A stretch of DNA of 48,674 nucleotides from SZUA-430 sp964483585 (GTDB lineage: Bacteria > Pseudomonadota > Alphaproteobacteria > Micropepsales > Micropepsaceae), in contig CAZABH010000026.1 of NCBI GenBank assembly GCA_964483585.1, positions 1 to 48,674 of the forward strand. The letters run 5' to 3'. The notes beneath the pieces are model-generated. The model did not search any database and had not been told where the DNA came from. It saw only the letters and a list, made by a program, of their open reading frames with translations. Of the stretch, positions 24,252-32,922 are shown one piece after another; the stretch's first letter is position 1; the number at the start of each line of letters is the position of its first letter. The position numbers and the translations under genes were made by a program.

Positions 24252-24650
24252 ATGGAAAAGATAACAAAAACCGACGCCGAGTGGCGCGCACAGCTCAGCG
24301 ATATCGAATACCGCGTGACGCGCAAGCACGGCACCGAGCGCGCCTTCACCGGCCCCTACTGGGATTCGAAAGATACGGGGACATATTGCTGCCGTTGTTG
24401 TGGCCTGCCCCTGTTCGCCTCTGACACCAAGTACGATTCCGGCACGGGCTGGCCCAGCTTCTGGGCGCCTGTTGCCCGCGAGAACGTTGCCGAGAAACCC
24501 GACAACACCCTGTTCATGCGCCGCACCGAGGTGCTTTGCGCCCGTTGTGACGCCCACCTCGGACATGTCTTCCCCGACGGTCCAAAACCAACGGGCCTGC
24601 GCTACTGCATGAACGGCAATGCGCTGAAGCTCGAGAACAAGGACACGTAA
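24252..24650 (+). CDS. msrB: Peptide-methionine (R)-S-oxide reductase MsrB
   Basis: The 132-residue enzyme reduces methionine-R-sulfoxide in proteins. It shows the zinc site Cys47-x2-Cys50 and Cys96-x2-Cys99, the substrate strip YDSGTGWPSFW (61-71), HLGHVFPDG (102-110) and catalytic Cys119 in RYCMNGNAL. No signal peptide is present, so it is cytosolic. It is the last gene of the acyl-CoA synthetase - ChaC-like - MaoC set, 18 bases after maoC, and its stop is 9 bases from that of the convergent GH5 gene. Confidence 0.96.
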   Translation: MEKITKTDAEWRAQLSDIEYRVTRKHGTERAFTGPYWDSKDTGTYCCRCCGLPLFASDTKYDSGTGWPSFWAPVARENVAEKPDNTLFMRRTEVLCARCDAHLGHVFPDGPKPTGLRYCMNGNALKLENKDT

Positions 24651-24659
24651 TGGCCCGTA

Positions 24660-26600
24660 TCACGCCGCACGCGTGATCCGCACCTCGTGCGGCCCGGCGG
24701 CCTTCGCCCAGATGCGAATGCAGCCATTGCTTTCTCCAATCTCCGCCTGCAGCCCCGGGCCGCTGACCTTGAAGTCGCCGGGATAATGCACGCCAGGCAG
24801 GTACACCTCGGTGGGGGCGTTGATTGCGGGATCGGCCTCGAAGGTGAACGTGAAAGAACCGGTCATACGCTCGAACCGCATGCTGGTCAGCACACCCTGA
24901 CAGGCCCTGACCCATGGCCGCACAAACCCCTCGACAGCGCGCCCACCGTCCTGGTCAATCGAATAGACCGACAGGTCTTCCTGGTTCCACCCATCACCAC
25001 AGGTCGGATCATTCCGGTTCGAGGCCGTGTAGTTCCACTGGGTGCAGCTGAGCAGATGCGTGTCCATCGCATTGTACATCAGATCCAGCGCAATCACGTG
25101 CTTCTCCCACGGCGCAGCCGACCGATCGCCCGCGGCCCACGCCGCATAGGCAGCCGCGCCTTCGAGGTCATAGGGTATGCCGAACTCGCCGATCAGCGTG
25201 GGAGCGCCGCCCGGGATGGTCTGCGAAGCTTGCTTGAGCCGCCCCAAAGCTGCGGCATAACTCGCCTCGATCTCACCTGCACCATTCAGCACCTTCATCG
25301 TGAAAGGATTGATCGACGTAGGGTACATGAAATTCTTCGTGACCAGCGTGACGATGTCATACCAGTGGCTGGCATTGACCGTTCGCTCTGGAACCGGCGG
25401 AAAGCCGTCCCCCGTTGCGCTGCGGAAGGGATCGAGCTCGGCGAAGACAAGCCAGTCATTATCGATTGCACGGATCTCGCGCGCGACACGCTGGAAGAAG
25501 GGCGCCATGCCATCGTGATCAGGATCGATGTCGCGCCCACCGGCACGCTGGAAGAAGTCCTCGCGCAGCACTTCGAAGTCGTTCCCCCGCAGCCGATAGG
25601 CCCCGGCCGCCTCGAACGGACACGCGTGCCCATCAAGCCATATCGAGACGCCCTTCGCATTCACGGTTTTCGTACCGCTCTCGCCCACCCGCATGCGCGC
25701 CGGATCAAAGGCGAGCTCAGGGAGCTCCCGCGACAGGCCGCGCGCAACAAGCAATCCGTCCAGAGGTGACCATGCGGGACCAGGACGAACGGGTTCGGGA
25801 TGTGCCGCGCTCTTTTCAATGTGGCGATAGGACATCGGCTGCCCGATCCAGCCCGTCCCCGGCTCATTCAGCGTGTCAAAACCCATGACATGGGCCATGC
25901 CCTTGAGGCGCTTGGCAACCTCACGCATCGAACCGATATAGTGCGACTGCAGGTAGTCCTGCGCACTGCGCCCATCGATCTCCAAACCGGGCGCAAACAG
26001 GTCACCACAGAAGAACAAGGTCCACATGATGGCATTCGCAGGCATGCGATAATTGTTGGCCCACGTCATCATGGGATAGCGATCATCCTGCCGCCCACCC
26101 CGCGCATAGTCATACTTGAGCTGCATCACATGCGAGGCGTCGGCGTCATGGAATTTCGTGAAGTCGAGGCCAACGGCCTCGAACGTCCATCCAGGCGCGC
26201 CGTCCCCGCCTGACATGCGGCTCCACGTGTCCTGGTGGAAATCGACGAAGACATTGAGACCATAGGTCCCTGCCCGGCGTGCCACCTCGGCGAAGTAGTC
26301 GAGATAAGCGGCGTCGTATTGCCCCGGACCGTTGTGCTCCACCGCCTCCCAGGTCGTCAGCAAGCGCAGGCAGTTCATCCCCCAATTGCTGATCCGGCGC
26401 AGATGGTCGTCGGCTTCGGCCAGGGGAAACGGGCGACCGATGAAGCTGACGCTGCGATGATCCGAGAAATCGCTCGGGAAGTTCGTGCCTCCATAGGGGT
26501 AAGGCACTTTGCAGTCGCCCCCGAGATTGAACCCGCGCAGTAACACCATGCGACCGGCGGCATCGACAAACCGGTCACCCTCAATCCTGATCCTGTTCAC
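24660..26600 (-). CDS. Glycoside hydrolase family 5 protein, endoglycoceramidase-like
   Basis: The 646-residue protein has a (beta/alpha)8 catalytic domain. The start GRMVLLRGFNLGGDCKVPY and the segment VDFHQDTWSR are characteristic of endoglycoceramidase-like GH5. Acid/base Glu246 lies in GFDTLNEPG and the nucleophile Glu472 in LIGEFGIPYD, about 120 residues further apart than usual because of an insertion near 260-370. A C-terminal beta-sandwich-like region (about 560-646) may bind ligand. There is no signal peptide, odd for a glycolipid hydrolase. The start is GTG at 26600 with GAGGG upstream. It ends an operon with a sulfatase-like MBL protein and DUF4359. Confidence 0.88.
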   Translation of the reverse strand: MNRIRIEGDRFVDAAGRMVLLRGFNLGGDCKVPYPYGGTNFPSDFSDHRSVSFIGRPFPLAEADDHLRRISNWGMNCLRLLTTWEAVEHNGPGQYDAAYLDYFAEVARRAGTYGLNVFVDFHQDTWSRMSGGDGAPGWTFEAVGLDFTKFHDADASHVMQLKYDYARGGRQDDRYPMMTWANNYRMPANAIMWTLFFCGDLFAPGLEIDGRSAQDYLQSHYIGSMREVAKRLKGMAHVMGFDTLNEPGTGWIGQPMSYRHIEKSAAHPEPVRPGPAWSPLDGLLVARGLSRELPELAFDPARMRVGESGTKTVNAKGVSIWLDGHACPFEAAGAYRLRGNDFEVLREDFFQRAGGRDIDPDHDGMAPFFQRVAREIRAIDNDWLVFAELDPFRSATGDGFPPVPERTVNASHWYDIVTLVTKNFMYPTSINPFTMKVLNGAGEIEASYAAALGRLKQASQTIPGGAPTLIGEFGIPYDLEGAAAYAAWAAGDRSAAPWEKHVIALDLMYNAMDTHLLSCTQWNYTASNRNDPTCGDGWNQEDLSVYSIDQDGGRAVEGFVRPWVRACQGVLTSMRFERMTGSFTFTFEADPAINAPTEVYLPGVHYPGDFKVSGPGLQAEIGESNGCIRIWAKAAGPHEVRITRAA

Positions 26601-26632
26601 CGCGATCCCTCGTTGCTCGTGCTTACAGCACT

Positions 26633-26974
26633 CTAATTGCGATCAAGACATTTGCCCAACGGCACGAATTGCCCTGCAATTCCGAGAAAACGGCAATCGC
26701 GTTGCTGACCCGAGCCATCCGGAAAGCGAAAACTGTAGATCGAGAATGCAAGCAGGTTTGTCCGCTCGATCGGCATGTTTGCAATCAGAAATCCCGCAAT
26801 CGCACCTCCGAGATGGCTCGAACCATCATTCGGATCAGCACCGCTCTTGCGAGCTTCATCCTCTATCTTGCGCGCCACATGGCTTTGCGCCCAGGCATTG
26901 AACTCACTGCGCGACGGGTTCGTCACGACAAGCAGCGCCAGCACCGCAGCCAGCACCAACAGCACACGCTTCAT
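26633..26974 (-). CDS. DUF4359-type small secreted or anchored protein
   Basis: The 113-residue product begins MKRVLLVLAAVLALLVVTNPSRSEFNAWAQ, a hydrophobic signal or anchor followed by the TNPS...W pattern of DUF4359 proteins, whose function is unknown. Two cysteines (RDCRF, GKCLD) near the C-terminus may pair. A strong GGAGGGAGG precedes the ATG. It lies 9 bases after the MBL-fold gene and 32 bases before the GH5 gene on the same strand, so it is almost certainly co-transcribed with both. Confidence 0.75.
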   Translation of the reverse strand: MKRVLLVLAAVLALLVVTNPSRSEFNAWAQSHVARKIEDEARKSGADPNDGSSHLGGAIAGFLIANMPIERTNLLAFSIYSFRFPDGSGQQRDCRFLGIAGQFVPLGKCLDRN

Positions 26975-26983
26975 TCCTCCCTC

Positions 26984-28282
26984 CTACTCGGCCTTGGCCT
27001 TCGATTCATTCGCCGCATGACCGAAGATCCCTTTCGCCATGAGAGATGTCTCACCGTTGCGGCGGAGCTGGAAAACCTCGGCGCGCACACCATGCGCATG
27101 ACGATTGTCCGGTTCCGCGAGAACCGCAAGTTCGACAAGGTGGCACGCCAGACGGATATCGGTTTCCGCAACTGCAAGCGCGCGCTCGGCCAGCCGCCCG
27201 GCACCACCAGCAAGCCCCGCCAATTCACGGGCAAGCACCGCCTCGCGCGCTGGCTTCAGGTTGGCAGGGTTTCCATCATACCAGCCACCATAGAGCCGCC
27301 AGACATTGCGGACGATGAACTCGGGCTCGTCATAGGTCGGCTTCAGCCACGGCTTGTCCAGAACATCCTTGGACAGCGAGACCGAGTGCACGATGTCATT
27401 GAGCCGCGCCCCGGCATTCATCATCGCAAGGGTTTCGTGCACCAGAGTCTCGAGCGACACGGCGACGTCCTCAAGCACACGCCGGATGCGCGATACCCCC
27501 TCGATGGGCAGGCCATGGGCGGGCAGGAACATCTCGGCACCTTTCGCAGCCATCGCTCTCATGGCTTGCGCCCATTCCAGGGGATAGCGCTGGACCTTCT
27601 GCGGATTGCCTGCGTTGGGGAAGCTCCAGATGAAGAAATCACCTGCGCAGATCGCCTTGTGCTTCGGGATCCAGGCCCAGCTATGGTCGTCCGTTTCTCC
27701 CTTTGCATGGTTCAATTCGATGCGAAGCCCCCCGACATCGAGCACCAGCGCGTCCCGATAGGTCAGGTCCGGCTTGGGCGTCTCGTCGGGAAGAAAAGGG
27801 GCGGCTGTTTGCTCGGGCTCGGTCATGCCATAGCCGCGGCGACGGAACTGCCCGAACTGCCGCTCGTTGATGACCTGGTTGTAGCCATTCGTCATGCGAT
27901 AGCGATCGAAGCGTTGTGCTACGTTCTCATGACCACAAACGCAGATGGTGGGATGACCATGCGCGGCCGCATCGGCGACAAAGGCCCCGCAGCCTCCAAC
28001 ATGGTCAACATGTCCATGCGTAAAAACAATCGTATTGAAACGATCCGCACTCCAGCGACGGATCTCTGAGACAACCTTCGATCCACCGCTGGGATTCGAA
28101 GTGTCAAAAGCTACCAGCCCGTCATCTGTTCGGAACACGATCGAGTGTGAAAAGGCCTCGACAACCGCTACATCTGACCTCAACTCTGACAATTGGTGAT
28201 GGATGCGATTGATCGGCCCCACCTGGTCGGTGCCTTTGCCTTCATCGATGACCGCACGCGACAACGCAAATAGGTCTGCCAT
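26984..28282 (-). CDS. Metallo-beta-lactamase-fold hydrolase, alkylsulfatase-like
   Basis: The 432-residue protein has the MBL metal motif THGHVDHVGG with His89, His91, Asp93 and His94, later metal-binding candidates around NHAKGETDDHSWAW and FLPAHGLP, and a C-terminal WLKPTYDEPEFIVRNVWRLYGGWYDGNPANLKPA matching the dimerisation domain of SdsA1/BDS1-type alkylsulfatases. It lacks the C-terminal SCP2-like domain of full alkylsulfatases (about 650 residues). Two-zinc hydrolysis of a sulfate or related ester is likely but unproven. GGGGAG precedes ATG at 28282. It heads the operon with DUF4359 and GH5. Confidence 0.85.
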   Translation of the reverse strand: MADLFALSRAVIDEGKGTDQVGPINRIHHQLSELRSDVAVVEAFSHSIVFRTDDGLVAFDTSNPSGGSKVVSEIRRWSADRFNTIVFTHGHVDHVGGCGAFVADAAAHGHPTICVCGHENVAQRFDRYRMTNGYNQVINERQFGQFRRRGYGMTEPEQTAAPFLPDETPKPDLTYRDALVLDVGGLRIELNHAKGETDDHSWAWIPKHKAICAGDFFIWSFPNAGNPQKVQRYPLEWAQAMRAMAAKGAEMFLPAHGLPIEGVSRIRRVLEDVAVSLETLVHETLAMMNAGARLNDIVHSVSLSKDVLDKPWLKPTYDEPEFIVRNVWRLYGGWYDGNPANLKPAREAVLARELAGLAGGAGRLAERALAVAETDIRLACHLVELAVLAEPDNRHAHGVRAEVFQLRRNGETSLMAKGIFGHAANESKAKAE

Positions 28283-28493
28283 GACGCTGAACTCCCCGGA
28301 TGACCCTAGGCCCGGATGATGGACCGGCACGATGGCCCTGCACAAGCAGCCAGGACAAGGCAAATACGCATTGATCACAGGAACCACATTTTGCAGTGCA
28401 GCACCCACGGGTTACTGTTGGAAAACGCACACGACCCGGGTAGCCTCTAGTCCGGATAACGCCTTCGGGGCTGGACCACGCCGGACATTGGTC

Positions 28494-29096
28494 ATGCAGT
28501 TGCCTGCACAGGAACCTTCCTCCATCGACCTGCCAGCCATCGACCAGGCTGAACTGAAAGTCGTGCGCTTCGGAGCCGGTGCGGCCTTCATCGTCCTCAT
28601 CATCGTGTCCGCCGTGGGCGCACTGCTGGTGCACGGGGTGATGATGCGCGAACAGGCAGACAACGCGATGGAAGCAGAGCGGAATCTGCAACTCGAGGCC
28701 TGGGCCTCAGTTATCAAGCCATCGCAGGAACTAGCCGACGACCCAGCCGCGGACACCAGCGCCGCAACCCCGCTCGAAACCGCAGAGTTTGGCTCCGCCC
28801 CACCACAAGACCCGGCTGCGAGCAGCCCGAAACATAGGGCAAGAATCGATCGCGCCTACGCGACACTCGACAGGACCAGCATCGGGGACATGCGCGCGTT
28901 CTTGATCCGCTATCGCGACAACCGGTACGCGCGGGAAAGCGGCTATCTCAGGAAGATCCAGGCAGCACTGAACGAGCTCGTCACGGCGGAACAGGAGCTG
29001 TCACGTCAAGCGAAAGAGGCAGAGCAGGCAGAAGAACAGACGCGCCGTGCAGAGCAACAGGCTGTGCCTTGGGACATGGGTGTCGACCCACCGTGA
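28494..29096 (+). CDS. Single-pass membrane protein with C-terminal coiled coil, unknown function
   Basis: The 200-residue product has one transmembrane helix (about 26-48, GAGAAFIVLIIVSAVGALLVHGV), a low-complexity Ala/Pro/Ser linker (about 75-115), and a charged helical C-terminal third (LNELVTAEQELSRQAKEAEQAEEQTRRAEQQ) likely to form a coiled coil. No family is recognised. ATG at 28494 has a weak ribosome-binding site; an upstream ATG at 28332 in frame gives a 254-residue product, but the extra sequence looks non-coding. It diverges from the MBL-fold gene (211 bp apart, no other feature seen) and converges with manC. Confidence 0.55.
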   Translation: MQLPAQEPSSIDLPAIDQAELKVVRFGAGAAFIVLIIVSAVGALLVHGVMMREQADNAMEAERNLQLEAWASVIKPSQELADDPAADTSAATPLETAEFGSAPPQDPAASSPKHRARIDRAYATLDRTSIGDMRAFLIRYRDNRYARESGYLRKIQAALNELVTAEQELSRQAKEAEQAEEQTRRAEQQAVPWDMGVDPP

Positions 29097-29183
29097 CCTA
29101 AGGAGTGATGGACACCACCACACCGTCGAGGCCAGCGCGATGATGACATCTGGCCGACGCACAACCCATCAGTCGTGGGGCCG

Positions 29184-30617
29184 TCATGTCACCCGACCAT
29201 AAACATCCTCGAAACGCACGATATCATCCTCGCCCAGATAGGACCCTGACTGGACCTCGATGATGCGCAGCGGCACATCACCAGGGTTCTCCAGCCGGTG
29301 GCGCATCAGCGGGGGGATATAAGTTGATTCATTCTCGCGCAAAAGGAACACGTCATCACCTTTGGTCACGCGGGCAACGCCCTGCACGACAACCCAGTGC
29401 TCGGCCCGCTTGTGATGCAGCTGCAGGCTTATGCTGGCGCCGGGGTGCAGCATGATCTGCTTGACCTGGTAGCCGACCCCTTCGTCAATCCGCTCATACT
29501 GTCCCCACGGGCGTTGCGTTACAGAGTGCTCGCGCAATTCACGCCGCTCCTGCGCCCTGAGCTGCTCGACGATGTGCTTCACATCCTGTGTCCGGTCCTT
29601 GTGGGAGACCAGCACCGCGTCTCCAGTCGCAACAACGATCAGGTCGCTCACCCCCACGACAGCTGTCAACATGCCATCACTGCGCACAAGCACACGCTCG
29701 ACATCACAGGTCAGGACGTCGCCCTGAATGACATTGCCGCTCGCATCGCGCCCGGAGCTCTCCCAGATCGCTTGCCATGAACCAAGGTCTCCCCATGGCG
29801 CCTGCATGGGGCAAACGGCAGCGCGGTCCGTTCGCTCCATGACCGCATAGTCGATCGAGATCGATGGGGCCTGCGACAGCGCATCCTTGTCCAGCCGCAG
29901 GAAATCAAGATCACTTGCAGCGTGCTCGACTGCAGCAAGCGCTGCCGCATGCACCGCCGGCTCAAACCGCGCAAGCTCGCCCAGCATCACATCCGGCCGG
30001 AACGCGAACATGCCGGCATTCCAGACATACCCGCCTTCTTCCAGCATAGCCTGCGCCCTGTCACGAGCCGGCTTCTCGATGAAACGCGACACCGCATGGC
30101 ACCCGACCGTGTCAGGGATCCCAGCCCCAAGACGAATGTAGCCATAGCCCGTCTCGGGCCCCGTGGGCGCAATGCCGAAAGTCACGATCATGCCCTGCGA
30201 AGCCCCCAATGCTGCCGCTGAAACCGCCTCGCCGAACCCGGGAAGATCACCGACATAATGATCCGACGGCAACAGCAGCACGATCCCTTCAGGGTCCTGC
30301 TGCTGCACCCACAATGCAGCAACTGCCGCCGCTGCGGCCGTGTTACGCGCAACAGTCTCGAGCACGATCGGACACTTGTCTCCCAGGGCCTCCTGGACCT
30401 GCGCCCCAACCAGAAAGCGGTGCTGTTCATTGGTGATGATGCAAGGCATGCGACCGCAAACCTGCCGCGCGCGTCGGACGGTCTGCTGCAGCAACGATTG
30501 GTCACCAACAAGGTTCAGCAGGTGTTTCGGCTTTGCTTCCCGAGACAAGGGCCACAGGCGTGTACCAAGCCCGCCAGCAAGGATGACCGGATAGACCCGC
30601 CCCTCAGTTCCAGCCAT
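29184..30617 (-). CDS. manC: Mannose-1-phosphate guanylyltransferase / mannose-6-phosphate isomerase
   Basis: The 477-residue bifunctional enzyme makes GDP-mannose. The N-terminal nucleotidyltransferase domain starts YPVILAGGLGTRLWPLSRE and includes FIEKPARDRAQ and YVWNAGMFAF. The C-terminal cupin isomerase domain (about 360-470) has RPWGQYERIDEG, LQLHHKRAEHWVVVQGVARV and YIPPLMRHRLENPG, with metal-binding His/Glu. Its length is normal for type II ManC/AlgA. ATG at 30617 follows GGGGAGATG. It begins the exopolysaccharide locus and supplies precursor for Gmd and Fcl. Confidence 0.95.
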   Translation of the reverse strand: MAGTEGRVYPVILAGGLGTRLWPLSREAKPKHLLNLVGDQSLLQQTVRRARQVCGRMPCIITNEQHRFLVGAQVQEALGDKCPIVLETVARNTAAAAAVAALWVQQQDPEGIVLLLPSDHYVGDLPGFGEAVSAAALGASQGMIVTFGIAPTGPETGYGYIRLGAGIPDTVGCHAVSRFIEKPARDRAQAMLEEGGYVWNAGMFAFRPDVMLGELARFEPAVHAAALAAVEHAASDLDFLRLDKDALSQAPSISIDYAVMERTDRAAVCPMQAPWGDLGSWQAIWESSGRDASGNVIQGDVLTCDVERVLVRSDGMLTAVVGVSDLIVVATGDAVLVSHKDRTQDVKHIVEQLRAQERRELREHSVTQRPWGQYERIDEGVGYQVKQIMLHPGASISLQLHHKRAEHWVVVQGVARVTKGDDVFLLRENESTYIPPLMRHRLENPGDVPLRIIEVQSGSYLGEDDIVRFEDVYGRVT

Positions 30618-30747
30618 GCGCCAACATCTCCCCGCAACACCATAGTCGAAATGAAGAAGCCATTTAGCAAACCAAAGATCGGAGAGGCAACCAATCGATG
30701 GGATCACCCGTCACATCTTGCGGGGATAGCGCGCGGCCGGCGTAAAC

Positions 30748-30784
30748 ACGTCGGTAACGAACGAACGCGGCAAACGTCGGAAAC
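30748..30784. repeat. Direct repeat in the manC/barrel divergent region
   Basis: ACGTCGGTAAC (30748-30758) and ACGTCGGAAAC (30774-30784) match at 10 of 11 positions with a 26-bp period, and an AACGAACGAACG run lies between them. They sit in the 212-bp gap between the divergent manC and outer-membrane barrel genes, 46-82 bases before the barrel start, so a regulator site is possible. Confidence 0.35.
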
Positions 30785-30829
30785 AGCAACATTAACAGCA
30801 TCTTCAGCACGTTCAGCCTAGAGTGCGGC

Positions 30830-32122
30830 ATGCCCTGGCAGCGCGCAACCCACTCACCGGCCAAATCGCGCCGGCTGCATCTCCGTCTGATGACGGCAGC
30901 ACTGCCATTGGTGATCGCGCCGCTCGTCACTGCAAAGGCCATCGCCAGCGAACCTGTCACTGTCATCGAACGCTTTAGGGAACATCACAAGCAAACCCTT
31001 ATCACGAGAGCAGGATGGCAGCTGCAACCAACAGCTGCTCTTCGCGCGGGCTACACCGACAACGTTGACTGGCGATCAGGCCAGAAGACGAGCTCGCCCG
31101 AAGCAAGCCTCAGGGGGAGCATTATCGCAACACGCGAAACAGGGCTCGCCACGACGGAACTCCGGGGATCCCACACGACAACTTTCTACGCCCAAGGAGC
31201 GACGCGAACGGCGCGCAACACCAACATCGCAATCGCAAGCACCTTGCGCGCAAGCCACCATCTCGAACTGCGCGCCTCGCTTGGCTACGACATGGTCCGC
31301 GAACCTGGCGCCGGCAACGGCATCGAGATCGACGATGACTATGTCGACTATGCACGGGCCTCCGCCTATCGACGCCTGCCACTGGGCCTCAACCTGCTCT
31401 ACGATCTGGGAAGGTACCGCCTCGAGATTGAAGGAGAGGCGGCGCATCAATCCTATGACGACCAGCTGACCACCACTGGGATTGCTGTCTCGCAGGACTT
31501 CCGGTCGGGCTGGGAAAACGATCTTCGCGCGCGCGCCACCATGTCGTTTCACCCCACCCTCGAAGTCTTCATTGAAAGCACATTCGGCATCGATCGTTAT
31601 GCCAATGAAACAGCCGACACCGATCGCTCCACCATAGCCGCCGGCAGCGTTTTCGAACCCCACCCCCTCGTCCGCGCCGAACTTCTCGCAGGCATTGGCC
31701 GACAAGACTTCCGTATCGCCGACGGAGCATCCGGGTTGATTTTCGCAGGTGAATTGACCTGGTACATGAGCCCGCTTGTAACCCTTGTAGTCGAGGCCGA
31801 ACGGAAATTTCGGGGCAATGTAAACACCAGCAGCACAGGAACATTCACGACCGGCCCCGTCACCACTGACAGGTTTGCTTTGGCGGCAGACTGGGAGCCC
31901 TTGCACCACATGCTGGTGTCCCTGCAATCATCCTGGACCGTGGATGAAACGGACAGCGGTGACCGCCGTGACACAACCCTCAATGTCAGCTTGCAGACCC
32001 GGTACGTGCTCTCAAGGACACTGCACGCGGTACTCGAGCTCGAGCACGAGAGCGGTCAATCAACCGTGATCGGCGACGTGAGCCGCAATCGGATCAGCGT
32101 CGGCGTATCATCACCCTACTGA
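30830..32122 (+). CDS. Outer-membrane beta-barrel protein of the polysaccharide locus
   Basis: The 430-residue protein has a basic N-region and a signal segment (about 20-40, with cleavage near AKAIAS). Then come many alternating amphipathic strands, a pattern seen in RAGWQLQPTAALRAGYTDN, LELRASLGYDM, LLYDLGRYRLEIEGEAAH and RFALAADWEPLHHMLVSLQSSW, ending in SVGVSSPY with an aromatic C-terminus. This suits a 14-18 stranded barrel of the type often found beside Wzx/Wzy loci (BBP2/OMP_b-brl-like), perhaps the outer-membrane pore or an anchor for the polymer. The ribosome-binding site is weak; ATG at 30890 is an alternative start. It overlaps the end of the wecG-like gene by 7 bases. Confidence 0.78.
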   Translation: MPWQRATHSPAKSRRLHLRLMTAALPLVIAPLVTAKAIASEPVTVIERFREHHKQTLITRAGWQLQPTAALRAGYTDNVDWRSGQKTSSPEASLRGSIIATRETGLATTELRGSHTTTFYAQGATRTARNTNIAIASTLRASHHLELRASLGYDMVREPGAGNGIEIDDDYVDYARASAYRRLPLGLNLLYDLGRYRLEIEGEAAHQSYDDQLTTTGIAVSQDFRSGWENDLRARATMSFHPTLEVFIESTFGIDRYANETADTDRSTIAAGSVFEPHPLVRAELLAGIGRQDFRIADGASGLIFAGELTWYMSPLVTLVVEAERKFRGNVNTSSTGTFTTGPVTTDRFALAADWEPLHHMLVSLQSSWTVDETDSGDRRDTTLNVSLQTRYVLSRTLHAVLELEHESGQSTVIGDVSRNRISVGVSSPY

Positions 32123-32922
32123 CCCGAAGACACGACGCGACCGGGGCGCCGCTTCCTCGCAAGCCACCCAAGATACTCGCGACAGGACAAGACAAGAAAC
32201 TGCGGCGCCAAGACAAGATACCGTCGCCAGGTTCTTCGCGGCTCCTGCATCAGGCGATAGAGCCACTCCAGACCGGATCGCTGCATCCACACCGGCGCGC
32301 GCCGGACGGTTCCCGCATGAAAATTGAACGCGGCGCCAACACCGATCAGGATTGCATTCGGCAGCAAGGGCGCGTTCGCCTTCATCCAGTACTCCTGCTT
32401 GGGTGACCCGAGACCAACCCACACGATATCCGGGTCGGCCGCAGCGATACGAGCAACCGCCTGCTTATCGGGCTCGGTCGTGACAGGTTTGAAGGGCGGG
32501 CTCTCCATGCCGACCATCTGCAGGCGCGGAAACATGCGCTGTAACGCGGGTTTGAGCCGATCAAGAGCGTCTTCTGTGCCCCCGAAGAAATAGTGCCGAT
32601 GGCCGCGCGCAGCACCATGTTCACACAACGCCAGCATCAGGTCAGGCCCGCAAACCCGAGAGATCTCATTGCCGTAAAGTCGCCCAAACCACACCAGCGG
32701 CATCCCGTCCGGCACAACAAGAAACGCGCTCTCGTGAATATCCATGAAATGGGCGTCCTGCTGGGCCGCCATGACACCATGGGCGTCGCGCACACACACA
32801 TAGCCACCACGTCGCTCGACGATGGCCCTGTCAATCGCATCAATCGCCCGCGTCATGTCGAGGATACTGACCGGCACGCCCAGGATGCGGTAGCGACCCA
32901 CCTCCTCGCCCGTCTGGTTCAT
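32116..32922 (-). CDS. WecG/TagA/CpsF family glycosyltransferase
   Basis: The 268-residue protein has the GT26 signatures: ILGVPVSILDM near the start, VVPDGMPLVWFGRLYG with the conserved Asp, HYFFGGTEDALDRLKPAL, VWVGLGSPKQEYWM and IGVGAAFNFHAGTVRRAP. Members add ManNAc, ManNAcA or a hexose from a UDP-sugar to a polyprenyl-linked acceptor at the membrane. The basic C-terminus (RRTWRRYLVLAPQFL...) is likely a membrane-binding appendage as in TagA. The start overlaps the fcl stop by 4 bases, so it is the last gene of the wzc-wcaJ-gmd-fcl run. Confidence 0.92.
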   Translation of the reverse strand: MNQTGEEVGRYRILGVPVSILDMTRAIDAIDRAIVERRGGYVCVRDAHGVMAAQQDAHFMDIHESAFLVVPDGMPLVWFGRLYGNEISRVCGPDLMLALCEHGAARGHRHYFFGGTEDALDRLKPALQRMFPRLQMVGMESPPFKPVTTEPDKQAVARIAAADPDIVWVGLGSPKQEYWMKANAPLLPNAILIGVGAAFNFHAGTVRRAPVWMQRSGLEWLYRLMQEPRRTWRRYLVLAPQFLVLSCREYLGWLARKRRPGRVVSSGQ

